Positions 53,668 through 63,493 are shown, counted from the stretch's first letter. The stretch: 64,000 nucleotides of DNA from Bacillota bacterium (GCA_023397675.1 JAEWTV010000063.1:1-64000); one strand, 5' to 3'. Notes: generated by a model from the letters alone, not told the origin. Made by a program: numbers and translations.

Positions 53668-54696
53668 ATGGATAAGGTAAGGCTTGGACGTACCGGTTTG
53701 ATGGTAAGCAGAACAGGATTTGGAGCGCTTCCCATTCAGAGGATTAGTATTGAGGAAGCAGGAAGATTGTTAGTTAAAGCATATGAAAATGGAATTAATT
53801 TTTTTGATACCGCTAGAGCCTATTCTGACAGCGAGGAAAAAATAGGGTACGCGCTTTCAAAATATAGAAAAGATATTATTATTGCTACTAAAACAATGGC
53901 GAAGGATGGAAAAGAATTGTCTGAACAGCTTGAAACCAGCCTGAGTAAGCTTAAAACAGACTATATAGATATATACCAGCTTCATAACCCGGATGAATTA
54001 CCTGACCCTGAAAATCCTGATAGTACATACTCGGCAATGCTTGAAGCAAGGGAAAAAGGTATGATAAGGTTTCTGGGAATAACCTGTCACAAGCTTTCAA
54101 ATGCTCTAGAGGCGGTTAGGTCGGGACTTTATGATACTGTACAGTTTCCGCTTTCTTCAATTTCCTCAGATGCAGATATTAAACTTATTGAAGAGTGTAA
54201 AAAGAATGATATCGGTTTGATTGCCATGAAAGCATTATCGGGAGGACTGATAACAAATGCCGCATCAACCTTTGCATTCCTTAGGCAATATGAGAATGTG
54301 ATTCCGATTTGGGGTGTTCAGCGTGAACCGGAACTTGATGAATTTATTCAAATGGAAAAGAATCCGCCAGTCCTGGACGAAAAGATGTGGGAGCATATAA
54401 GAAAGGACAGAAGTGAACTGTCGGGCTCTTTCTGCAGAGGCTGCGGTTATTGCATGCCGTGTCCTGCAGGCATACACATTCCTATGACTGCAAGAATGTC
54501 TCTTCTTTTAAGAAGGGCCCCATATCAGCAATTTATATCAGATGGTTGGAAAAAGCAGATGGAATTGATAAATGACTGCATGAATTGCGGGCAATGTACG
54601 AGCAAATGTCCGTATAAGCTTGATACTCCGGGAATATTGAAATGCATGCTGGAGGATTATCAGGAGTTTTATAAGATGCACAGCAGTAATGTATAA
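53668..54696 (+). CDS. Aldo/keto reductase with C-terminal ferredoxin domain
   Basis: A 342-aa fusion. The AKR barrel has the catalytic Asp-Tyr-Lys-His set (FFDTARAYSDSE, IIIATKTM, YIDIYQLHNPD). The C-terminal 80 residues carry two cysteine clusters, CRGCGYCMPC and CMNCGQCTSKCP, which should bind 4Fe-4S. Fe-S-linked AKRs in anaerobes are thought to couple NAD(P)H or ferredoxin to carbonyl reduction, but the substrate is unknown. Ribosome site GGAGG. Confidence 0.9.
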   Translation: MDKVRLGRTGLMVSRTGFGALPIQRISIEEAGRLLVKAYENGINFFDTARAYSDSEEKIGYALSKYRKDIIIATKTMAKDGKELSEQLETSLSKLKTDYIDIYQLHNPDELPDPENPDSTYSAMLEAREKGMIRFLGITCHKLSNALEAVRSGLYDTVQFPLSSISSDADIKLIEECKKNDIGLIAMKALSGGLITNAASTFAFLRQYENVIPIWGVQREPELDEFIQMEKNPPVLDEKMWEHIRKDRSELSGSFCRGCGYCMPCPAGIHIPMTARMSLLLRRAPYQQFISDGWKKQMELINDCMNCGQCTSKCPYKLDTPGILKCMLEDYQEFYKMHSSNV

Positions 54697-54705
54697 TCAT
54701 AAACC

Positions 54706-54745
54706 CCAAAGGCATCAGTCCGAAACATGAACTGATGCCTTTTGT
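54706..54745. terminator. Bidirectional terminator
   Basis: A 12-bp stem AAAGGCATCAGT/ACTGATGCCTTT between the convergent oxidoreductase and deoC. Confidence 0.85.
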
Positions 54746-54747
54746 GG

Positions 54748-55413
54748 TTATTTCATTTCATCTATTATAGCTACTCCCGAGCTTGTACCTATCCTGTTGG
54801 CACCTGCCTCGATTACGGCTAGCGCTTCACTAAGGCTTCTTATTCCTCCTGAGGCTTTAACGCCCATGGAAGTTCCTACTATATTTCTCATTAATGTCAC
54901 GTCAGCGGCAATGGCGCCCCCTGTTCCAAAGCCGGTAGAAGTTTTCACAAAGTTAGCTCCTGCTTTTTTTGCCAGATTACAGGCTGTTACTTTTTCTCCA
55001 TCAGTAAGGAAACAGGTTTCAATAATAACTTTTACAAGAGCACCCTTGGATGCTTTCACTACTCCGGCTATCTCAGCCTCTACATATTTAATGTTACCTG
55101 ACTTAAGCATTCCGACATTAATCACCATATCAACTTCCTGTGCCCCATCCTCTACTGCCTTGGAAGCCTCAAAGGCTTTAGTCTCGGGAGAGTTTGCACC
55201 TAAAGGGAAACCTATAACGGTACAGACTTTTACGTCTGTCCCAGACAATTCACTTGCTACAAGCTTAACAAAACCAGGGTTGATGCACACCGAGGCAAAA
55301 TTATTATTTATTGCTTCCTGGCATAAAGCTTTTATCATTTCATCAGTTGCTGAAGCTTTCAATATTGTATGATCAATCATGGAAGCCATAGTCTTTTTAG
55401 TTATTTCAGCCAT
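54748..55413 (-). CDS. deoC: Deoxyribose-phosphate aldolase
   Basis: A 221-aa class I aldolase that splits 2-deoxyribose 5-phosphate into acetaldehyde and glyceraldehyde 3-phosphate. Seen: MIDHTILKASAT, VCTVIGFPLG, EVDMVINVG, the Schiff-base lysine in FVKTSTGFGTGG, and KASGGIRS near the end. I start at ATG 55413 because GGTGG lies just upstream; an earlier in-frame ATG lacks a site. It is divergent from the purine nucleoside phosphorylase gene, forming a nucleoside-salvage pair. Confidence 0.95.
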   Translation of the reverse strand: MAEITKKTMASMIDHTILKASATDEMIKALCQEAINNNFASVCINPGFVKLVASELSGTDVKVCTVIGFPLGANSPETKAFEASKAVEDGAQEVDMVINVGMLKSGNIKYVEAEIAGVVKASKGALVKVIIETCFLTDGEKVTACNLAKKAGANFVKTSTGFGTGGAIAADVTLMRNIVGTSMGVKASGGIRSLSEALAVIEAGANRIGTSSGVAIIDEMK

Positions 55414-55531
55414 TTTTGTTCCACCTTTACTATTAGTTTCAGTTGAATAAGGTAATTTTACCATTATAAATAAAGATATAAAAGGGAAAAGGCAGATTAC
55501 TGCATAAACAAAGGCAATTTGGTATAATCTG

Positions 55532-55560
55532 TTGATAAAGAATAATTTATTACTTATAAT
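55532..55560 (+). promoter_or_regulatory. Promoter of deoD
   Basis: TTGATA (55532-55537), a 17-bp spacer, then a perfect TATAAT (55555-55560). Confidence 0.72.
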
Positions 55561-55622
55561 ATATTTTATCGCATAAGCTGTTTTATGTGGATACTCAAAT
55601 TTAAAAGACTGGAGTGGTAATA

Positions 55623-56330
55623 ATGATACCTACACCTCATATACAGGCAAAAAGCAAGGACGAGATAGCGGAAACCATACTTCTGCCAGGTGATCCTTTA
55701 AGGGCCAAATTTATTGCAGAAACTTACCTGGACAACCCTGTTGAATTTACATCAACAAGAAATATTCTTGGATATACAGGAACCTACAAAGGTAAAAGGG
55801 TTTCTGTAATGGGAACAGGAATGGGTATTCCTTCAATCGGTATTTACACTTTTGAACTCATCAATTTTTATGGTGTCAAAAATCTTATCCGTATAGGTTC
55901 ATGCGGTGCTTTACAGCCCGATATTAACATAAGGGACATAGTAATAGGAATGGCCGCCTGCACTACATCAAACTATGCTTCACAATATAAACTTTCTGGA
56001 ACCTTTGCACCTTGTGCTTCATGGGATTTACTAAAAAAAGCTGTTGATGTAGCTGAAGAAAAATCCATTCAGGTCAAAGTAGGAAATATCATATCTTCAG
56101 ATATTTTTTACAATGATGATCCGGATGATTGGAAAAATTGGGCTAAGATGGGCGTACTTGCAGTAGAAATGGAAGCTGCGGGGCTTTATATGAATGCAGC
56201 ACGCGCAGGAGCAAATGCATTATGTATTCTGACAGTTTCCGATTCACTTGTTTCACATGAGGAAACAACGGCAGAAGAGCGTCAGAACTCATTTACACAA
56301 ATGATGGAAATAGCCCTTTCACTGGCTTAA
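55623..56330 (+). CDS. deoD: Purine-nucleoside phosphorylase, DeoD type
   Basis: A 235-aa hexameric-type phosphorylase for (deoxy)purine nucleosides. It opens with TPHIQAKSKDEIAETILLPGDPLRAKFIA and has MGTGMGIPS, RIGSCGAL (phosphate-binding Arg) and EMEAAGLYMNAA with the conserved Glu and Met residues, and SDSLV near the end with the catalytic Asp. I start at ATG 55623 after GGAG. It supplies deoxyribose 1-phosphate, the pathway that DeoC completes after isomerisation. Confidence 0.95.
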   Translation: MIPTPHIQAKSKDEIAETILLPGDPLRAKFIAETYLDNPVEFTSTRNILGYTGTYKGKRVSVMGTGMGIPSIGIYTFELINFYGVKNLIRIGSCGALQPDINIRDIVIGMAACTTSNYASQYKLSGTFAPCASWDLLKKAVDVAEEKSIQVKVGNIISSDIFYNDDPDDWKNWAKMGVLAVEMEAAGLYMNAARAGANALCILTVSDSLVSHEETTAEERQNSFTQMMEIALSLA

Positions 56331-56389
56331 ATTAGGGCAAGCACATATATTGACAATGTATTTCTTATGTGCTATTATTCCATTAAACC

Positions 56390-56650
56390 GTTGAAGAGGA
56401 AGTAAAACCACAGCCCAGCTGTAAAGAGAATCGGGAACGGTGAAATCCCGGTGAGTATGGAGTGGACAAATGGACCTTGGAGGGCATGGTGAAAAAGTTA
56501 TTAAACTTTAGTATCCATTGACGTTAGCCGACGTTACAGGCAATGAGTGTGTTGGCACTCTGCAAGGTGGATGCTTACATAAGGCATCAATTAAGGTGGT
56601 ACCGCAGGTTATCGCACCTGTCCTTATTAAAAAGGATAGGTGCTTTTTGT
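56390..56650 (+). ncRNA. T-box riboswitch leader, probable tryptophan specifier
   Basis: The T-box sequence AAGGTGGTACCGC is at 56593-56605. A terminator follows (GCACCTGTCCTT at 56614-56625 with AAGGATAGGTGC at 56632-56643, then T5). The same T-box bases can pair with ACCTGTCCTT to make the antiterminator. Stem I is visible from about 56400, with the distal AGAGA and CGGGAACGGTGAAATCCCG hairpin. The specifier loop candidate is AAA-TGG-ACC with TGG at 56471-56473, i.e. Trp. Uncharged tRNA-Trp would turn on the ABC importer downstream. Confidence 0.88.
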
Positions 56651-56744
56651 TTTGGTACGCTTAATATATCTATTCTACCGCGGAAGAATAGGTAATTGCA
56701 GAGAATAAACCTCGATAAAAAATTATTTTCGGGAGGTATTTTCT

Positions 56745-57791
56745 ATGAGAAAATCAATGGTAAAAATCGTTCTTTCAGCAGTAATGACATTTGTATTAAT
56801 GTTCACTATGGCAGCTTGCGGCTCAACCACATCTACATCAGGTGATAATTCACAGGGTTCAAGTACACAGGCAGCGTCAACATCAGCAGCTAAAACAGTT
56901 AAGAAAATCGGTATCGTTCAGATTGTTCAGCACCCTTCGCTTGACACAATAAGGGAATCTATTATTAAACAGCTTGCTGACAAAGGCTTTAAAGATAATG
57001 AAAATATAAAAATAGATTATCAGAATGCACAGAATGACCAGTCAAATCTTAAAACTATAGTTCAGAAATTTGTGAACAATAAATATGATTTAATAATTGC
57101 AATTGCTACACCTTCTGCACAGGCTGCAGCAGGCGAGACAAAGGATATACCTATATTGTTCTCGGCTTGTACAGATCCTGTTGCTTCAGGGCTTGTAGAA
57201 AACCTTGAAAAACCGGGTAAGAATGTTACAGGTACTTCTGATGCGGTTTCAGCAGAAAAGATTATGACTCTTGCAAAACGTATCACGCCGAATGTAAAGA
57301 AAATTGGTGCATTATACAACTCAGGTGAAACAAATTCTATCTCAGTTATTAACAATCTTAAAGACTATGCTAAAAAGAACGGCTTGACAGTTGTTGAAGC
57401 TACAGTTACAAATTCATCTGAAGTACAGCAGGCAGTTTCATCTCTGGCAGGTAAGGTAGATGCAATCTTTTCACCAATTGACAACACAATAGCTTCCGCA
57501 ATGCCTACAGTTGCCAAGGTTGCAAATAAGGCAAAGATACCTGTATATGTAGGAGCAGATTCAATGGTTAAGGATGGCGGGCTTGCAACCTATGGAATTG
57601 ATTATGTAGTATTGGGACAGGAAACCGGAAATATGGCAGTAGAAATACTTAATGGTAAAAAACCTGGCGATATGCCTGTTAAGACGATGGACCAGATGAA
57701 GATTTATGTTAATCAGGTCACAGCAGATGCTATAGGTGTTAAAATACCTGACGATGTTCTAAAGGAAGCAGCTGAAGTTTTTAAAAAATAA
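56745..57791 (+). CDS. ABC transporter substrate-binding lipoprotein (TrpX-like)
   Basis: A 348-aa lipoprotein: charged start, hydrophobic core and lipobox MAAC with lipid-anchored Cys25, then a Ser/Thr linker. The mature part matches the ABC_sub_bind (PF04392) family: GIVQIVQHPSLDTIRE, VQKFVNNKYDLIIAIATPSA and IPVYVGADSMVKDGGLATYG. This family includes tryptophan/tyrosine importers under T-box control. With the tryptophan-type T-box directly upstream I infer tryptophan as the ligand. Confidence 0.85.
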   Translation: MRKSMVKIVLSAVMTFVLMFTMAACGSTTSTSGDNSQGSSTQAASTSAAKTVKKIGIVQIVQHPSLDTIRESIIKQLADKGFKDNENIKIDYQNAQNDQSNLKTIVQKFVNNKYDLIIAIATPSAQAAAGETKDIPILFSACTDPVASGLVENLEKPGKNVTGTSDAVSAEKIMTLAKRITPNVKKIGALYNSGETNSISVINNLKDYAKKNGLTVVEATVTNSSEVQQAVSSLAGKVDAIFSPIDNTIASAMPTVAKVANKAKIPVYVGADSMVKDGGLATYGIDYVVLGQETGNMAVEILNGKKPGDMPVKTMDQMKIYVNQVTADAIGVKIPDDVLKEAAEVFKK

Positions 57792-57813
57792 TTATTAGAA
57801 GGGGTTTGGGATC

Positions 57814-58722
57814 ATGCTACTGTCTTTACAAAGTGCAGTGGAGCTTGGAGTAATATATGCAATAATGGCGTTGGGTGTCTTTATTTCGTTCAGAACGCTC
57901 AACATACCGGATTTGACTGTTGATGGAAGCTTTGCACTTGGAGCCTCAGTTTCCGCAGTAATGTGTTTGAACGGTCAACCGGTGCTTGGAATACTAATTG
58001 CATTTATTGCAGGCTGCCTGGCAGGGTCCCTTACCGCTTTACTGAATACGAAATTAAAAATACAGCCGCTGTTGGCTGGAATTTTAATGATGCTCGCCCT
58101 ATGGTCCATAAATCTTAAGATTATGGGAAAAGCAAATATATCTCTGTTAAATAAAAATACAATTTATAGTATATTTGACTTTTCAGATGCCTCAGATTAT
58201 CTTAAAATAGCTATATCTGCAGTTATATTAATTACAATTCTTATTCTTCTTTACCTTTTCTTAAAAACAAAGCTTGGTATTGTACTGAGGGCGACTGGTG
58301 ACAATGACCAGATGGTTAGGGCACTTGGCGTAAATACCAATTGGACTGTCATAATCGGTCTTGCATTATCAAATGGTCTTGTAGCAGTATCGGGTGCTTT
58401 GATAGCACAAAATCAAGGCTATTCGGATGTTTCAATGGGAATAGGCATGGTGGTTATAGGTCTTGCATCTGTTATTATTGGTGAAGTTATCTTTGGAATT
58501 AAAACTTTAAAGAGAAGACTTATAGCAGTAATTCTTGGTGCAATAGTCTATCGTTTGGTAATAGCGGTTGCATTTGAACTGGGAATGCCGACAAACGATT
58601 TGAAACTTATATCTGCTGTAATTGTTGCTCTGGCATTATCAATGCCTACCATTAAAGGACGTTTTGTAAAGCTAAAAAGGAGAATGTCTATAACTAACAC
58701 CAATGAAGGAGGTCGGGACTGA
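57814..58722 (+). CDS. ABC transporter permease (TrpY-like)
   Basis: A 302-aa membrane protein with about eight helices. It starts LQSAVELGVIYAIMALGVFISFRTLNIPDLTVDGSFALGASV (first 40 residues, branched-chain/ABC_sub_bind-type permease) and has the conserved cytosolic coupling segment ATGDNDQMVRALGVNT near residue 160-180. It overlaps the ATPase gene by one base (TGATG). Part of the T-box-controlled importer. Confidence 0.88.
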   Translation: MLLSLQSAVELGVIYAIMALGVFISFRTLNIPDLTVDGSFALGASVSAVMCLNGQPVLGILIAFIAGCLAGSLTALLNTKLKIQPLLAGILMMLALWSINLKIMGKANISLLNKNTIYSIFDFSDASDYLKIAISAVILITILILLYLFLKTKLGIVLRATGDNDQMVRALGVNTNWTVIIGLALSNGLVAVSGALIAQNQGYSDVSMGIGMVVIGLASVIIGEVIFGIKTLKRRLIAVILGAIVYRLVIAVAFELGMPTNDLKLISAVIVALALSMPTIKGRFVKLKRRMSITNTNEGGRD

Positions 58723-59516
58723 TGCTGATTGTTCAGAATATAAGCAAAACCTTCAGTAAAGGCAGTGTTAATGAAAAACTTGCAATTGATAATATAAGCC
58801 TGACCCTTGAAGAAGGTGAATTTGTTACAATAATAGGCGGAAACGGCGCCGGGAAATCAACCTTTCTGAACTGTATCTCAGGCGTGTATGATATTGATAA
58901 GGGTAAAATTCTTCTGGACAATATTAATGTGACTTTTGCTCCTGAATACAAAAGATCAAGGTATATAGGACGAGTTTTCCAGGACCCTATGAAGGGAACT
59001 GCCTATGACATGACCATAGAGGAAAACCTTGCAATAGCTTATGCGAAAGGTAAACCAAGGGGTTTAAGGCCGGGTATAAAAAAATCTGATCTTAAGTTCT
59101 TTAGAGAACGCCTCGCACTTCTTGACCTGGGTCTTGAGGACAGAATGAAGCAAAAGGTAGGCCTTCTATCCGGGGGACAGCGACAGGCGCTTACTCTTCT
59201 TATGGCTACAATTGTCAAACCAAAGCTTCTGCTTCTTGATGAGCATACTGCGGCACTGGATCCTTCAATAGCTAAAAAGGTTCTTAAAATGACTAAGGAT
59301 GTAGTTTTAGAAGAAAAACTATGTACCATGATGGTTACACACAATATGAAAGCTGCACTTGAGTATGGTACCAGAACCATAATGATGCATGAAGGCAGAA
59401 TAATTCTTGACCTTAAAGGTAAGGAAAGAGAAGAAATGACGGTGGAACAGCTGATTGACCAGTTCGGTAAAAAAAGTGGAACTGAGCTAGATAATGACAG
59501 GATGCTTTTAAGCTGA
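58722..59516 (+). CDS. ABC transporter ATP-binding protein (TrpZ-like)
   Basis: A 264-aa ATPase. Walker A GGNGAGKST near residue 38-46, signature LLSGGQRQALTLLMA near 148-162, Walker B LLLLDEHTAALDP near 168-180 and MVTHNMKAAL with the H-loop. Ribosome site GGAGG within the permease end. It completes the three-gene importer and is followed by a terminator at 59533. Confidence 0.93.
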   Translation: MLIVQNISKTFSKGSVNEKLAIDNISLTLEEGEFVTIIGGNGAGKSTFLNCISGVYDIDKGKILLDNINVTFAPEYKRSRYIGRVFQDPMKGTAYDMTIEENLAIAYAKGKPRGLRPGIKKSDLKFFRERLALLDLGLEDRMKQKVGLLSGGQRQALTLLMATIVKPKLLLLDEHTAALDPSIAKKVLKMTKDVVLEEKLCTMMVTHNMKAALEYGTRTIMMHEGRIILDLKGKEREEMTVEQLIDQFGKKSGTELDNDRMLLS

Positions 59517-59532
59517 TTCTTAAAAATATACG

Positions 59533-59563
59533 AAGGAGTGGATAATTTAATTCACTCCTTTTT
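59533..59563 (+). terminator. Rho-independent terminator after the importer operon
   Basis: Stem AAGGAGTG/CACTCCTT with a 12-base loop and T5. Confidence 0.82.
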
Positions 59564-59582
59564 GATTTGGGCAGCTTTTAAG

Positions 59583-59611
59583 TTGGAATACACCTGAATA
59601 ATTGGTATAAT
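59583..59611 (+). promoter_or_regulatory. Promoter of the aminotransferase gene
   Basis: TTGGAA (59583-59588), a 17-bp spacer, then an extended -10 TGG-TATAAT (59603-59611). Confidence 0.75.
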
Positions 59612-59643
59612 CAAATAATAAAATTACTGTTAACCGGGAAGAG

Positions 59644-60816
59644 ATGACATTTATGATTTTTTCAAAAAGAATGGACGGGCTCACATCAGCCATATTTTCA
59701 GAGCTTGATTACAAGAAAAAGGAGCTTATCAATGCTGGAAGGGATGTTTTCGACCTAAGTATCGGAACACCTGATTTACCTCCTGCTCCACATATAGTTG
59801 AAGTGCTTAAGGAAGCAGCTGGTAAGGCTGAAAATTATGTTTATGCAATAAATGACATGTCGGAACTTATTGAAGCAGCCTTGGGATGGTACAGAACCAG
59901 ATACAGTGTAGATTTGGAGTTTAATGAGGTGACGTCGCTTTTGGGTTCACAGGACGGCTTATCGCATATAGCTCTTACTCTTGCAGATCCGGGAGATGTT
60001 GTAATGGTTCCTGATCCTGGATATCCTATTTTCAATGTTGGCCCGGGGCTTGCGTGTGCATCTGTCTACAAAATGCCTCTTCTCAAAGAGAATAATTATC
60101 TTATAGATTTTGATAAAATTGATTCGGATACAGCACATAAAGCAAAGCTTATGATTGTGTCCTATCCGAATAATCCTGTAACTACAGCAGCACCACATGA
60201 ATTTTATGAAAAGCTGGTGTGGTTTGCTAAAAAGTATGATATTGCCGTGGTTCATGACAATGCATACAGTGAACTTGTTTTTGATGGCAAGGAAGGCGGG
60301 AGTTTTCTAGCCGTTCCCGGTGCCAAGGATATAGGAGTTGAATTTAATTCTCTCTCCAAGTCTCATAATCTTACCGGCTGCAGAATATCTTTTGCTTTGG
60401 GCAACAAGGATATTATTAAGCAGCTCAAAACCTTAAAGTCTCATCTTGATTATGGCATTTTTCTGCCTATACAAAAGGCCGCAATAGCAGCATTAACAGG
60501 GGCACAGGAAAATGTGCACCAAACAATGCTGACCTATCAAAGGCGCCGCGACGTTTTGGTCGAAAGCTTTATGGAGGCAGGATGGATTATACCTAAATCA
60601 GAGGCAACAATGTTTGTATGGGCCCCCATCCCTCTAAAATATACTTCCTCAGTGGATTTTACCTTTGATCTGCTTGATAAGACAGGTATAATTGTTGTAC
60701 CTGGAAGTAGTTTTGGTAGCAATGGTGAAGGCTATGTCCGGCTTGCACTTGTTCAAAATGAGCAAAGAATCAGAAAAGCGGCTCAAATTATTAAAAATTC
60801 CGGAATTCTTAAATAA
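59644..60816 (+). CDS. Class I/II PLP aminotransferase
   Basis: A 390-aa fold-I aminotransferase, in the branch that includes LL-diaminopimelate and aspartate aminotransferases. Seen: DLSIGTPDLPPAPHIVEVL (N-terminal substrate region), PDPGYPIF, SYPNNPVTTAAP (PLP-binding Asn/Pro), HDNAYSELVFDG with Asp, the Schiff-base Lys in SLSKSHNLTG, and C-terminal GEGYVRLALV with the carboxylate-binding Arg. The substrate is unclear. The start is either ATG 59644 or ATG 59653; the ribosome site GGGAAGAG fits the second slightly better. Confidence 0.85.
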   Translation: MTFMIFSKRMDGLTSAIFSELDYKKKELINAGRDVFDLSIGTPDLPPAPHIVEVLKEAAGKAENYVYAINDMSELIEAALGWYRTRYSVDLEFNEVTSLLGSQDGLSHIALTLADPGDVVMVPDPGYPIFNVGPGLACASVYKMPLLKENNYLIDFDKIDSDTAHKAKLMIVSYPNNPVTTAAPHEFYEKLVWFAKKYDIAVVHDNAYSELVFDGKEGGSFLAVPGAKDIGVEFNSLSKSHNLTGCRISFALGNKDIIKQLKTLKSHLDYGIFLPIQKAAIAALTGAQENVHQTMLTYQRRRDVLVESFMEAGWIIPKSEATMFVWAPIPLKYTSSVDFTFDLLDKTGIIVVPGSSFGSNGEGYVRLALVQNEQRIRKAAQIIKNSGILK

Positions 60817-60919
60817 ACTCAGCAAATTTATACTAATAATAACAATTTACATTATTAATTTGTTTGTTTTTCTTATGTAAAATTATTATTAGTAAAAAAA
60901 TTTGTAGGGGGTTGGTTTA

Positions 60920-62230
60920 TTGGAATCTCAGGTTACAAATTTGATTAATAAGGACGAACTTATTAATAGCACAAAAGAAGCAAAAAAAAGCCAAAGAAAG
61001 GGCAAGGATGATCTTGTTCAAAATTCAGGCTTTAACTTAATGGGGGCAGATGGACTCCGTGCTATTGCGTGTTTAAGTGTTATTATCCATCATATTATGC
61101 AACGGCTAATTACTGAAGCTCAGCCTAAATGGGCGCAGGAGGCACAGTCATTCTTCCTTTTGGGAAATGCAGGTGTAAGTGTATTTTTTGTATTAAGCGG
61201 GTTTCTTCTTTCATATCCTTTCTGGAAGCGATATTTGAACAATGAAAAATTTCCAAGCATGAAACATTATGCTCTTCGTCGTGCTTCGCGTATTATGCCC
61301 GGATATTATGCCTCTTTGACAATATCCGCAGTAATACTTCCTTTAGTATTGAATATGCCAATGGAATCAATGCTGAGGCGTATAATATCAGGCTATACCT
61401 TTACTTCAGGAACAAGCTATGTAACCTTTTTCCCGTCAGATATAAACGGACCTCTCTGGTCTATAGGTTTTGAAGTAATCTGTTATGTTCTCATGCCTAT
61501 TTTCATGATAGGACTTTTTGGACTTTTAGGTAAGAAACGTTCTTTTGCAAAAGGGTTTATTTATTGGATTGGTGTATTTGTTCTCATTACTGCTGCAAAT
61601 CAGTTGATACATGTTTTGTTAACTCCAGATAAAGTAAAACGTGGCTGGGAATATGGCATTGTAGGCGGAGCCAAGTACTGGATGCCGAATTACAATCCAA
61701 TAGGCTTCTTCGGGCATTTTACAATGGGGATTTTTGCGGCAAGTGTTGCATGTTTCCTATATAAGAAAGCTTCCTCAATAGAGAAATGGAAGAAGAAAGG
61801 ATTGTTTGATTTAATTGGTGTTACAGCTTTGGCAGGCAGTATAGTGTTCCTCTGGTTTTCACGTCATAAGCCGGAATTCAGCTTAAGTATCCAGAATCAG
61901 CCATACTTCTTCCCATTCCTTGCACTTTTAATGGCTGCAATTCTGGCAACAGCGCCACATTCTTTATGGTTTGGTAAGCTATTGGACAATAGGTTCTTTA
62001 AGTTTACAGCTAAAATATCATTTGGTTTATACATATGGCATTTCCTTGTAATATTTGCTATTACCAGGCTGTGGATGCCCAAATATGAAGTTGCGCGTAT
62101 GGGAAACTGGAAGGATTGGGCTCTTGCTTCAGTAGTTCTGCTGGTTGTGTCCTACATTATTGCTGCACTGTCATATCGTTTTATTGAAAAACCGGTCCTT
62201 GACTGGGCTCATAAAAAGAAGTTTAAGTAA
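60920..62230 (+). CDS. Membrane-bound acyltransferase (Acyltransferase 3, OafA/YrhL type)
   Basis: A 436-aa protein with about ten helices after a charged cytosolic N-terminus. ADGLRAIACLSVIIHHI carries the conserved Arg and His of the family; FFVLSGFLLSYPFWKRYL and GPLWSIGFEVICYVLMP also match. C-terminal FIEKPVLDW is a family feature. It transfers acetyl or other acyl groups to envelope sugars. It starts at TTG 60920 with AGGGGG eight bases upstream. Confidence 0.9.
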   Translation: MESQVTNLINKDELINSTKEAKKSQRKGKDDLVQNSGFNLMGADGLRAIACLSVIIHHIMQRLITEAQPKWAQEAQSFFLLGNAGVSVFFVLSGFLLSYPFWKRYLNNEKFPSMKHYALRRASRIMPGYYASLTISAVILPLVLNMPMESMLRRIISGYTFTSGTSYVTFFPSDINGPLWSIGFEVICYVLMPIFMIGLFGLLGKKRSFAKGFIYWIGVFVLITAANQLIHVLLTPDKVKRGWEYGIVGGAKYWMPNYNPIGFFGHFTMGIFAASVACFLYKKASSIEKWKKKGLFDLIGVTALAGSIVFLWFSRHKPEFSLSIQNQPYFFPFLALLMAAILATAPHSLWFGKLLDNRFFKFTAKISFGLYIWHFLVIFAITRLWMPKYEVARMGNWKDWALASVVLLVVSYIIAALSYRFIEKPVLDWAHKKKFK

Positions 62231-62358
62231 TGCGACTACAGGCTCCATCTAAAAATTTGACTTATTTGCAAATGCCGGATAAAATATATTCTTAGGTATA
62301 CAAAAAATTGCACGGCATATTATTATTTTGTACAGGCATTTGAGGGAGAGTCAAATCT

Positions 62359-63480
62359 ATGATTGAAGTAAAAGAGGTTAAAACATTAAAAGAACTTAAG
62401 CAGTTTATGAACTTCCAGTTTTCTCTTTATAAAGATTGCCAATATTGGATACCGCCTTTAAAATTTGACGAAATGAATACTCTACGCAAGGATAAGAATC
62501 CTGCCTTTGAGTACTGTGATGCAAAGTATTGGCTTGCTTACAAGGATGGTAAGATTGCAGGCAGGATAGCCGGTATAATTAATCATAAATATATAGAAAA
62601 GTGGAAAAATAAAAACGCGCGTTTTGGATGGGTAGACTTCATTGATGATCCTGAAGTGTCAAAAGCGCTTTTTGAAACTGTTGAAAAATGGGCAAAGGAA
62701 AATGGCATGGAAGGGGTTCACGGTCCTCTTGGCTTCTGCGATTTGGATAAGGAAGGCATGTTAATTGAAGGTTTTGAGGAAATGGGTCTTTACTTCACCA
62801 TTTACAATTATCAATATTATCCGAAGCACCTTGAGAACTTGGGCTTTGCAAAGGATATCGACTGGCTTGAATATATAGTAAAAACACCCGATTCAATACC
62901 TGAAAAGGTTGAGAGAATAAATGACATAGTCCTTAAGAGGCTTAACCTGCATATATTTGTTGCAAAGAAGCCAAAAGATTTTCTCCCATATGCACCGGGT
63001 ATTTTTAACATTTTAAATGAAGCATATAGTGATCTTTATGGTGTTGTACCGCTTACTGAAAAACAGGTTGCTTATTATACAAAACAGTATTTCAGCGTTC
63101 TTAATCCTGATTATATAAGACTCATATTAAATGATCAGAATGAAGTTGTTGCTTTTGGAATATGCGCTCCTGCAATGTCTAAAGCGATTAAGAAGGCAAA
63201 AGGAAAAGTTTTGCCGTTTGGTTTCATACATTTACTTAGGGCAATGAAAAAGAATGATTCCCTTGATCTTTTACTTGTCGCTGTTAAGCCTGAACTTCAG
63301 GCAAAGGGTATAAATGCACTTTTGATGACAGAAATAACAAAAACAAGTATAAAGAACGCTATAACTACAGCCGAGACTGGTCCTGAACTTGAAAGTAACA
63401 CGAAGGTTCAGGCACTCTGGAAGCATTACGAAACAAGGCACCACAAAAAGAGAAGAAGTTATTTTAAGAAAATAGTTTAA
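62359..63480 (+). CDS. YghO-like GNAT-fold protein
   Basis: A 373-aa protein resembling the YghO/YkgA-like family: KDCQYWIPPLKFDEM, GRIAGIINHKYIEKWK, GPLGFCDLDKEGMLIEGFE and a C-terminal Gcn5-like half (LLVAVKPELQAKGINALL). The family is annotated as GNAT-like, but its substrates are unknown. It is transcribed with its own terminator. The family match rests on motif memory only. Confidence 0.72.
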   Translation: MIEVKEVKTLKELKQFMNFQFSLYKDCQYWIPPLKFDEMNTLRKDKNPAFEYCDAKYWLAYKDGKIAGRIAGIINHKYIEKWKNKNARFGWVDFIDDPEVSKALFETVEKWAKENGMEGVHGPLGFCDLDKEGMLIEGFEEMGLYFTIYNYQYYPKHLENLGFAKDIDWLEYIVKTPDSIPEKVERINDIVLKRLNLHIFVAKKPKDFLPYAPGIFNILNEAYSDLYGVVPLTEKQVAYYTKQYFSVLNPDYIRLILNDQNEVVAFGICAPAMSKAIKKAKGKVLPFGFIHLLRAMKKNDSLDLLLVAVKPELQAKGINALLMTEITKTSIKNAITTAETGPELESNTKVQALWKHYETRHHKKRRSYFKKIV

Positions 63481-63493
63481 TATAAAAGTAATC

